From positions 1-39,036 of the forward strand of contig CAYMWF010000047.1 in assembly GCA_964394085.1 (NCBI GenBank): DNA of 39,036 nucleotides. Direction: 5' to 3'. The stretch is from CAYMWF01 sp964394085 [NCBI: uncultured Gemmatimonadota bacterium] (GTDB lineage Bacteria > GCA-2686955 > CAYMWF01). Under the pieces are notes generated by a model. It was given only the letters and a program-made list of their open reading frames with translations, ran no database searches and had not been told where the DNA came from. The translations under genes and the position numbers were made by a program. Positions 32,368 to 39,036 of the stretch are shown here, one piece after another; the stretch's first letter is position 1; each line of letters starts with the position of its first letter.

Positions 32368-34344
32368 TTATATTAGAGATTTCCAGTGCTCGTAAATCAT
32401 AACCATGGCGAGGGTATCCAGTTCGCAATAACGGAGCAGTCCTTCCGCGATTGCCCGTCGCCGGTTTTCATCCAAATCGGAAAACTGGAGGTAAGAATAA
32501 GCCATCATGGCGGCGCCGCCATCCCGGATATTTCCTTTTTCATCGATGTACTGATCCAGGCCTATGTTCAAATCTTCATAAATCGGCTTAAGCTGCTTAT
32601 AAGGGTCCAGAACCTTGCCGTTTTCCTGCCGCCAGAATGTCTCTCCGACAAGGTTCGTTCCGTATTCCAGCGGCTCACGGTATTTCTTTTTCAGAAATTT
32701 ACTGTGCTTCAAAACGGTGGGCAGCACCTGCTTGATGGAATTCGAGCCGCCCATGTCTATCTGGTAGTAGTATTTCTGCACCAGCTTCAATAAATCCACC
32801 ATTGCTCTTTCGGGCCGCGGTTTATTTTTATCAACGACCGTAATCGTGGGAATCCAATCGATGAGTTCCCGAAGTTCCGCGCTCCCGTCTTCAAGCATCT
32901 GGGCCCGAATCTGGTTCAGGACGGTATTTTCGTGATCGGCATACCGGAAAACCGTTCCGTTATCCTTCGCCAGAACTTCTTTCAGCGCTCTTACAAAATC
33001 AAAGTTGGGGAATCGCCCCTGCTCGATATTGAGCCATTCATCATGAATGACGGAGCCGTCGGCAAAATATGTATGACATGAAAATTGAAATGCAATCTGC
33101 TCGTACGGCCTTCTTCCCCTGTTGAAGGGAATAGCCATCATGTTCGTTTCGAAGTCGATAAAATGCAAAGGGAAGGTCCAGGATTTCATTTCCGTGAACA
33201 GCTTTTCTTTTACATCTTCTCCGTGATCGTTGTTGATGACTTTTTCAACCTGGAGCGCCTGTCTTGGGGCTCGTGCGCCCGAGTAAGCCAGCTCACCCGA
33301 TTTGCCGCGTTTCATAAAGTACTCTTCGATGCAGACATCCTTCTGATAATAGATGCCGTCATTAAGCATATCCTCTACCCTGGGTTTAAACCAGATATCG
33401 AAAATGTGCGGTTCGCTGATATCGAAATCCCCGCCTTTGTCCGATTTCCAGCATTCCTCGAAACCGCTATTCAATTCAGGATGACTGTCGTTCTTGAACT
33501 CGCAGTCCTTGCACTGTTTGCCGACGGGCCATAGATAAAAACTTCCCGGATTCTCAAAATATTCCGCGTATTTATAAAGGCGGGTCTTGAAATCCAGGCG
33601 GTCGTCCGGATTCCGGTCTTTCTGAGGGACCGCCTCACCGGCCCGAATCTGATCAACGATCGCGGAAACGTCCGTTTTGGTCAGTATATGTGCTCCTGCA
33701 TCAACGACAGCTCCCGGAGGATGGACATAACACTCTTTGCGATCGGGATATTGCTCATTTCTGCGGATACGGAAATGCTGGTTCAGATTTGTTACCGTCG
33801 TGACCCTGGTTTTGTCCGCCATCATCAGGTAAGGGGTTACACTCCATTCGGGAAATACATGTTCAACCACCCAGGCCTGAAACGCCACATCGAATAAATA
33901 CGGCCTCCACTCGGGCCGGATATAATCCGCCAGGTCTTTCCGCTTATAATAAAAATCCGGAGTGTCCGGGTTGAAGGATTTTGCCTTGACTTCGATCAGT
34001 TGGACGTTGCCGCCCGATTTCTTCAAAATGTCAACGCGTATGAAGAACCGATCGTCATACAGGACGGCGGCTTCGAAGAGGGTTGCATTTTCCCGGTTCA
34101 GCAACCTGTTCGTTCTGGCGAGAGCGGCGTCATTGTCGAATTCATCGATACTGATTCCTTCCGGGTAATAATGCTTCGCCAGCTCCCCCACCTGGAAACC
34201 ACCCTCGGCCAGAGCCTGCAGAAATTCATTATCCTCTTTATTGCTGGCATAAGTTTTGTCGCTGACATACCGGAGCTTTGTCGGGCATTCGAGCGCCGTG
34301 ATGAAGCGGGATTTGCTCAATGTGCGTCGTTTGCTCTTTTTCAT
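32368..34344 (-). CDS. DUF2779 double-nuclease: Cas4-like N-terminus plus DEDD exonuclease
   Basis: 658 residues. The N-terminus (TLSKSRFITALECPTKLRY) has the first Cys of a Cas4-like Fe-S cluster at residue 20. The acidic/Lys nuclease set follows: Asp105 in FFIRVDI and Glu118-x-Lys120 in QLIEVKAKS. The remaining Cys are CKDC...ECW around 275-300. The C-terminal half is an RNase-H-fold DEDDy exonuclease: DFE at Asp397-Glu399 (HFIDFETNMM), YADHEN, and YCELD (Tyr639-Asp643). The family is DUF2779. The ATG overlaps the AAA+ gene stop by 4 bases (atga), so the two are coupled and probably work together in DNA processing or defence. Confidence 0.85.
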   Translation of the reverse strand: MKKSKRRTLSKSRFITALECPTKLRYVSDKTYASNKEDNEFLQALAEGGFQVGELAKHYYPEGISIDEFDNDAALARTNRLLNRENATLFEAAVLYDDRFFIRVDILKKSGGNVQLIEVKAKSFNPDTPDFYYKRKDLADYIRPEWRPYLFDVAFQAWVVEHVFPEWSVTPYLMMADKTRVTTVTNLNQHFRIRRNEQYPDRKECYVHPPGAVVDAGAHILTKTDVSAIVDQIRAGEAVPQKDRNPDDRLDFKTRLYKYAEYFENPGSFYLWPVGKQCKDCEFKNDSHPELNSGFEECWKSDKGGDFDISEPHIFDIWFKPRVEDMLNDGIYYQKDVCIEEYFMKRGKSGELAYSGARAPRQALQVEKVINNDHGEDVKEKLFTEMKSWTFPLHFIDFETNMMAIPFNRGRRPYEQIAFQFSCHTYFADGSVIHDEWLNIEQGRFPNFDFVRALKEVLAKDNGTVFRYADHENTVLNQIRAQMLEDGSAELRELIDWIPTITVVDKNKPRPERAMVDLLKLVQKYYYQIDMGGSNSIKQVLPTVLKHSKFLKKKYREPLEYGTNLVGETFWRQENGKVLDPYKQLKPIYEDLNIGLDQYIDEKGNIRDGGAAMMAYSYLQFSDLDENRRRAIAEGLLRYCELDTLAMVMIYEHWKSLI

Positions 34345-36251
34345 AATTTGAATCCGATCCGTGCGGTTTTTCCGTCGAACGTGGACGATGTTTCCATCTC
34401 ACAGTATTTGACCAGGTCTGCCTGCGCCAGGTATTTTTTTTCTTTTCGAGATGCGGCTTCGGTTGCGGCATTCTCTACGATGACGGCAATCTGACCACCG
34501 GTGAGTTCATAGCGTTCGGCTAGAAGTTCGCTGTCGATATTTGATACTCCGGGAATTGATATGGGTAAATGAAGATTCCACAGCTGCCGGCGTTCGACTG
34601 CACCGGGGACCGGGAACTCCAGCTTCAAATGGAATCGGCGGCTGAATGCCGTATCCAGGTTGCCTGCCAGGTTGGTTGTAGCGATCAGGATTCCGCGCAT
34701 CCGCTCGAAAGCTTCCAGGAACAGGTTCTGCAAAGTATTATACATAACATCCACGGAAGTATCCGTCTCACCAATCCTGCGCGTGAGAAACTGATCGGCT
34801 TCGTTCAGAAGAAGTACGGGCGGATTTTCCACCCGCCTGACGATCCGTTCGAAGATGGTGAACATTCTCCTGACATTTTTCTCACTGTCCCCTACCCATC
34901 TCGACTGGATCCTGCTCATATCCGTAGCAATCAATTTTTTACCCAGAGCATCCGCTATCGCTCCGGCCGCAAAGGTCTTACCGGTTCCCGAAGGCCCGTA
35001 AAACAGCATAAGAAGCCCCGGTTCCAGCTTCCGTTTCGGTTTACCCATTACATCCATACCGCGATCGTAGAGCCCCCATTCATCCAGGATGCGGTTCACG
35101 TCGTTCTCATAGCGGTTCATTCCCGTGCGGATGGTATGCTTGATTTCCGCAGGCAGAATCAAATCTTCGAATGTCTGTTTCGGTTCCAGCAATGTGAAAA
35201 GCTCTTCGCCCCTCAATATCTGGGAGAGACGCTCTTCATCGGTCACCGGTGTTTTCATGATGATCCTTCGTGTAATGTCGGGCGATACCCGGACATCACT
35301 CCCCCGGGTGCGGAAGAACACATTCTCCGAAATTTCCACCAGGCCGTTTTTAACCAGCTTCGATGCCTGCGAAATATATGCGCGGTTGCGATACATCTCA
35401 TGCTGATCGCGGCTGATAAGTTTGATCAAGTTGTCGATATCCGTATTGTCTTCACCTTCCATATCCGCTTTCACGAGATACAGAAGAATCGTTGTTTCAT
35501 TGTCATCCAGTTCATATTCCGCCACAAGGTCCATCAGCGGGAAGGTTTCGGCTGTGTATTCGAGACGGCTGTTGATCCGGTCTCTCCATTCCAGGGCTCT
35601 CAACAGTTCATTTGCAGGGCCTTCATCCAGTGGCTTGCCGATATTCCGATCCGCGAAATCCCAGCAGCTGAATTCATTGAGCTGATCTATGTAGGAGAAC
35701 CAGTCCGAGAGGAATTCTTTATTCGTTTCATAGGGCTTCTTCCGGTTTTCACCGATATCTTCTGCTTCTTCCAGAAGCAGTCGCGTAAATGAACGATGAA
35801 ACCTGATGTTTTCTTCCAGCAGCGTGTATTTGTGATAGTTCACCCTGTTCTGCTTCTGCTTATCCCTCAAGAACGGGTATGTGTTCGTCCTTACTGCTTT
35901 CTTGCTGGAATAAAAGACGTTCCGTTTCAGCAAGTTGATGATTTTGTCCATCTTTTCCAGCCTTTCAGCCGGTTCCGGATAGACCCTGGCAAGGAGTTCC
36001 AGCGGGTCGCAGCTCGTGCGGCGATTAACAATCAAGTCATACCAGGCGCATGCGATAACTTCGATATCCTTCGCATCAAGGCCGAATTGCCTCAATTCGG
36101 GAAGGCCCAGAACGGTTTCGACCTTCTGCTCGATCTCTTTTTTACCGAGCCGGGCTCCAGGTAGCGATTTTCCGGTTACATCAGTATCGCAAAGCCTTTC
36201 ACCGATTTTCAGCAGAAGCCCGGGAACTTGTTTTATTCCTGTCAAAATCAA
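34341..36251 (-). CDS. AAA+ ATPase, 636 aa, partner of the DUF2779 nuclease
   Basis: TTG start at 36251, or a TTG at 36245 that better fits the cggag SD. About 400 helical N-terminal residues have no named domain that I see. The AAA+ module follows: Walker A GPSGTGKT (419-426), Walker B VLLLNEAD (479-486, with Asn for the usual Asp), sensor-1 Asn527 (IATTNLAG) and Arg fingers RRFH (538-539). A C-terminal lid reads TGGQIAVIVENAATEAA. Similar AAA proteins (COG0464) remodel or unfold partners. Its stop overlaps the DUF2779 start, so it probably drives or gates that nuclease. Confidence 0.85.
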   Translation of the reverse strand: MILTGIKQVPGLLLKIGERLCDTDVTGKSLPGARLGKKEIEQKVETVLGLPELRQFGLDAKDIEVIACAWYDLIVNRRTSCDPLELLARVYPEPAERLEKMDKIINLLKRNVFYSSKKAVRTNTYPFLRDKQKQNRVNYHKYTLLEENIRFHRSFTRLLLEEAEDIGENRKKPYETNKEFLSDWFSYIDQLNEFSCWDFADRNIGKPLDEGPANELLRALEWRDRINSRLEYTAETFPLMDLVAEYELDDNETTILLYLVKADMEGEDNTDIDNLIKLISRDQHEMYRNRAYISQASKLVKNGLVEISENVFFRTRGSDVRVSPDITRRIIMKTPVTDEERLSQILRGEELFTLLEPKQTFEDLILPAEIKHTIRTGMNRYENDVNRILDEWGLYDRGMDVMGKPKRKLEPGLLMLFYGPSGTGKTFAAGAIADALGKKLIATDMSRIQSRWVGDSEKNVRRMFTIFERIVRRVENPPVLLLNEADQFLTRRIGETDTSVDVMYNTLQNLFLEAFERMRGILIATTNLAGNLDTAFSRRFHLKLEFPVPGAVERRQLWNLHLPISIPGVSNIDSELLAERYELTGGQIAVIVENAATEAASRKEKKYLAQADLVKYCEMETSSTFDGKTARIGFKL

Positions 36252-36626
36252 CTCCGGTTTTTGCCTTGAAAATAATGATTCTTCATCATTTTAATTGATT
36301 AATTAGTAGACATATTGTTTAAATGTTTTACCGGCTCTAAAATTGCACGTTTCTAGTAACCGACAGGTTAGCAGTTCTCAGGGTACCTAGTGCTTTAAAT
36401 ATCAAGAACGCCCATATTTGTTGAGGATCAGCAGGATCAACTTCATCGAAGAAACTGTAGAATATCGAGGATATTGTTTATGATTACCGAATATGAAACT
36501 ATATTAATATGATTGAGGACTGTATCAAATCATGAGAGTTTTGTCAAGCCTTTTTTTCAGTGAAGTTTAGTCACCCGTGCAGCGTCTGTAACAACCGAAT
36601 TTTCAACAGCGCTTCTCACTGTTTTC
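36252..36626. other. AT-rich intergenic region upstream of the AAA+/DUF2779 operon
   Basis: 375 AT-rich bases that must hold the operon promoter; none is clear. A weak hairpin (aatgat/atcatt at 36274-36290) lies just upstream. No ORF with an SD and no tRNA-like fold was seen. Confidence 0.5.
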
Positions 36627-37118
36627 TCAACGACTCCATCCCGACTCTTTATAGTTCTCGCACTGAGGGTTGCTGCATCCGGGATTAAACGGAAAAAGCG
36701 GACAATGACCGGAACTGCCGTCGTCGTACAGGACGTCGGTCCCCACGGGGTAATTGATGGGCGAGCTGCATTTCCTGCAGCTGATTCCGCCGCAGACCTG
36801 GCAAAACCAGGGCCGATGCCCGTTTAGAAACTCGTTCCGCGCTTTCTCTATAACCGCTTTTGTCCAGTCACTCTTCTTGCCCCAGACAACCACATATCGT
36901 CCTGAACCATCGCCCAGTTCAGCGGATTGACGCGGATAATTCTTATTCCCGCCGCCCTGATAGGTATCCGACAAAACAATACCTCTTACCCCCTGCGCAA
37001 TGATCCGCCTGCCACCAACATCTCCCAGCTTCTTATTACAGAAAATACATCGTTCCGACGGGGTGAACTCCTGTTCACCCGGGCATTCGTCCGCGGATTT
37101 CACTGCTTCATCGCCCAT
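36627..37118 (-). CDS. Multi-CxxC zinc-ribbon protein, 163 aa
   Basis: The ATG at 37118 has ggag 6 bases upstream. Four Cys pairs are visible: CIFCNKK near the N-terminus, CQVCGGISCRKC in the second half and CSNPQC near the end. A His-rich CPLFPF segment lies before the last. This suggests two to three zinc ribbons. I do not recognise the middle part (VVVWGKKSDWTKAVIEKARN). The neighbours are the AAA+/nuclease operon and an unknown gene, so an accessory or defence role is possible but unproven. Confidence 0.65.
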   Translation of the reverse strand: MGDEAVKSADECPGEQEFTPSERCIFCNKKLGDVGGRRIIAQGVRGIVLSDTYQGGGNKNYPRQSAELGDGSGRYVVVWGKKSDWTKAVIEKARNEFLNGHRPWFCQVCGGISCRKCSSPINYPVGTDVLYDDGSSGHCPLFPFNPGCSNPQCENYKESGWSR

Positions 37119-37229
37119 TTCTTACTCCAAATCCTGCTTGACCGGCGAATAAATCGATTTTTTAAATTTGAACAGCTTCACTTCCAAACCGTTATCTGCA
37201 TGCAGCAGAAGATTCAATGGTCAGTCTAT

Positions 37230-37676
37230 TTACTGGTTAGAGTCTCGATTTGTGCCAAGTCCATATATCTCGCTAAGATATGTAGATACATTGGACCGGG
37301 CATCTCGACTCATGGAACTCGGCGGACGGTTGTACCAGAGATTCGGGCAGAATTCTTTTATCCAGGCAAACTCGATATGGCTGATTACTGCTGAACGAGC
37401 CGGTTCATTTTCACCATCCAGCAGTTCTGCAATCAGGTAATCCGCCGAGTGTTTCAGAATGCGGATATCGAGCGTAAAATTCTGTACTCCTGTAGCGTAG
37501 AACACGTTTATGAAATTGACCCCGAGGATTCCCCTCCCGGTTTTCCTTGGGAATACCCGCTGTAGAAATATAGGAGAGCAATAAGGAACATTCTTTCTAC
37601 CGATATATCCGGGTATCATTTGCCAGGCGTACCATGCCTCCGGTTCCAATTTCAGCTTACCAGTAAGCGAACCCAT
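37230..37676 (-). CDS. Conserved hypothetical protein, 148 aa
   Basis: The ATG at 37676 has gagg with 6-base spacing. The sequence (WYAWQMIPGYIGRKNVPYCS, GILGVNFINVFYATGVQNFT, LDIRILKHSADYLIAELLDG) resembles an uncharacterised family I only vaguely recall. It has no signal peptide, no transmembrane region and no catalytic motif that I can name. It is probably globular alpha/beta and could be co-transcribed with the zinc-ribbon gene. Confidence 0.6.
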   Translation of the reverse strand: MGSLTGKLKLEPEAWYAWQMIPGYIGRKNVPYCSPIFLQRVFPRKTGRGILGVNFINVFYATGVQNFTLDIRILKHSADYLIAELLDGENEPARSAVISHIEFAWIKEFCPNLWYNRPPSSMSRDARSNVSTYLSEIYGLGTNRDSNQ

Positions 37677-37892
37677 ACATTACCTCAAACAGTCTATGTA
37701 AAAATTGCTATTTCACCCTTTTCGTGTAGACACTCTACCGCACTTTAGGATTAAACCCACCATTACTCACGAGAAAAACCATAGCACGGCTGCTGTGGAT
37801 CGCGAATGCCGACTTCTTTTTCATCGGTCAGGGAAATTGGATACATCTCACACAATTACAAGGACTACACTGCGGACTGGTGGATGCTGTCT

Positions 37893-38996
37893 TTATCCGC
37901 CATCCGCTTCAGTTGAAGTATATACTCCGTTATCAGAAAGTCCTAACGACATTACCGCTGCGATCCGATTCAGGTCCTTTACCATGACTTCGATAACGGC
38001 GTCCAACTCTCGGCCTTCCGGGATGGACAGGGGGATCCAGACGCCAGACCAGGCTCCATCGCGGATAGGCACAAATGCATCTAAACTGAAGTGCTTAACC
38101 ATGGCTCGCTCAAAGAATTCAGGATACTTCCAGTCTGGAGATTTAACACTAAGCCAAATCGGACTACGACCATGCTGAAACCACATCGGAGCATGAAAGG
38201 ACACATTGCAGCCATAGCCATGGATTCTGATATAGTGGCCATACCAACCCTGTCCAGCACTCGCTTTGAGTCCTTTCTTAGATGCGAACTGCTCCTGCAA
38301 AAAACTCTCAACCAGAGAATTTACCAACTCACAAAATTGGACTACATGACGTGCGGTTGGTGCTGTAAGGTCTGCGACCGAGAGTGGCACGAAGCCGGCG
38401 GTTTCCATTTTGGCGGCTAATCCCATCAATTGTCGGATGTCGGACACTAGAGAAATCTCACCCTCAGATTCAAAAGCGGTACCGAGTTTATCAAGTAGAA
38501 AAGCCCAACTTGTGAGGGCCAAAATCCGGTGTTCTCCAACTCGAGCCAGTTTCAACTCCGATTTATCCCACACGGTTTCAACATCATTGAAAGAATCTGC
38601 TGTCCGATTGAGCAATTCCGGCCATAAGAAGCGTAGCCGCTTGCTTGGTGCGACGAACCACAGGCCACCCCCTTTCGTCTCCAGCCGTTGTAGGTAACGG
38701 TTAGGCTGTGCTTCAGTTAGGCCAGCCCAAAACTTGTTCTCGAATATCACCAGGGGAGAACCATCAGAATCTTGACATTCAAGATCGGGCCGAGAACCAT
38801 CACCGCCGTCAACCTGAGACTTAACGATCGAGATAGGTTCGATTGGCCTTGACAACCAATCCGCCACAATGCGTCGGATCAGAGTACGCCCAGTTTCAGA
38901 GCGAGTCAGCAGGTAAGCGAGCCCTTCGGTAGCGACATCCTCAGGACTCTTTGCAAGTCGGAGAGCTACTTCTGCAAGCAATGACTGTTGTTCCAT
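37893..38996 (-). CDS. PD-(D/E)XK-family nuclease-like protein
   Basis: 367 residues; the ATG at 38996 is taken over a TTG one codon earlier. The nuclease core reads EGLAYLL (helix acid), RPDLECQDSDG (Asp71) and VIFENKFW (Glu86-x-Lys88), with LTEAQPNRYLQRL after it. This is the layout of the PDDEXK_4-like group. The C-terminal ~200 residues contain WYGHYIRIHGYGCNVSFH and PIWLSVKSPDWKYPEFFERA, of unknown role. Such proteins often belong to restriction or anti-phage systems. It sits at the window edge, so further partners may lie beyond it. Confidence 0.75.
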   Translation of the reverse strand: MEQQSLLAEVALRLAKSPEDVATEGLAYLLTRSETGRTLIRRIVADWLSRPIEPISIVKSQVDGGDGSRPDLECQDSDGSPLVIFENKFWAGLTEAQPNRYLQRLETKGGGLWFVAPSKRLRFLWPELLNRTADSFNDVETVWDKSELKLARVGEHRILALTSWAFLLDKLGTAFESEGEISLVSDIRQLMGLAAKMETAGFVPLSVADLTAPTARHVVQFCELVNSLVESFLQEQFASKKGLKASAGQGWYGHYIRIHGYGCNVSFHAPMWFQHGRSPIWLSVKSPDWKYPEFFERAMVKHFSLDAFVPIRDGAWSGVWIPLSIPEGRELDAVIEVMVKDLNRIAAVMSLGLSDNGVYTSTEADGG

Positions 38997-39036
38997 CAAT
39001 ACATCAATCCTTTTCAGTTTACATTATCAATAAATT

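Noticed and set aside
34569-35792. 407-residue plus-strand frame antisense to the AAA+ gene
   Set aside because: Shadow of the AAA+ gene; no SD and no protein-family look.

Overview
The window (39,036 bp) looks like bacterial chromosome from an uncultured Gram-negative lineage. Supporting observations are Sec signal peptides, a lipobox, Tat signals, a probable outer-membrane barrel, Shine-Dalgarno (SD) led genes with many GTG/TTG starts, and large secreted beta-propeller, LRR and beta-helix proteins with generic C-terminal beta-sandwiches. That mix is typical of the FCB/Krumholzibacteriota/Eisenbacteria-like assemblage, but the placement is an inference and no rRNA, tRNA or phylogenetic marker is present. 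Composition is patchy: most of the window is GC-rich, while about 21.8-26.9 kb and 30.9-39.0 kb are visibly AT-richer, suggesting acquired DNA.

Layout. 0-1.8 kb: 17-bp tandem repeats, then a DUF4143 AAA+ ATPase flanked by two copies of a long palindrome, next to the orphan C-terminal tail of a secreted protein. 2.1-4.0 kb: a long KamA-family radical SAM protein. 4.1-12.3 kb: secreted/envelope proteins (five-Asp-box propeller, small barrel-like protein, LVIVD-repeat propeller) interspersed with an orphan CheR methyltransferase, a histidine phosphatase and repeat-rich non-coding DNA. 12.6-17.9 kb: mostly minus-strand metabolic/accessory genes (alpha/beta hydrolase, QueG-like Fe-S protein, SAM methyltransferase, NimA-like flavoprotein, HAD hydrolase, two mini-proteins, CPBP protease). 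18.0-21.4 kb: a translationally coupled pair, a spermidine-synthase-like polytopic membrane protein and a radical SAM protein with a Tat-like signal. 21.6-26.9 kb: an exported VOC protein, two tandemly duplicated LRR lipoproteins and a parallel beta-helix protein. 26.9-30.7 kb: a membrane protein, a homologue of the cyanobacterial fluorescence recovery protein (FRP), a TTGA-coupled amidohydrolase/SDR pair with a third mini-ORF, and a Tat-exported Cys-rich DUF3795 protein. 31.2-39.0 kb: a defence-like island with a MNT/HEPN toxin-antitoxin pair, an operon of a AAA+ ATPase and a Cas4-like/DEDD double-nuclease (DUF2779), a zinc-ribbon protein, an unknown protein and a PD-(D/E)XK nuclease.

The best candidates for something new are the AAA+/DUF2779 operon in its TA-and-nuclease setting, the palindrome-bounded DUF4143 unit beside a broken gene, the FRP homologue with no visible orange carotenoid protein, and the membrane spermidine-synthase-like/Tat-radical-SAM pair. 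All functional names come from reading motifs by eye; no database search was possible.
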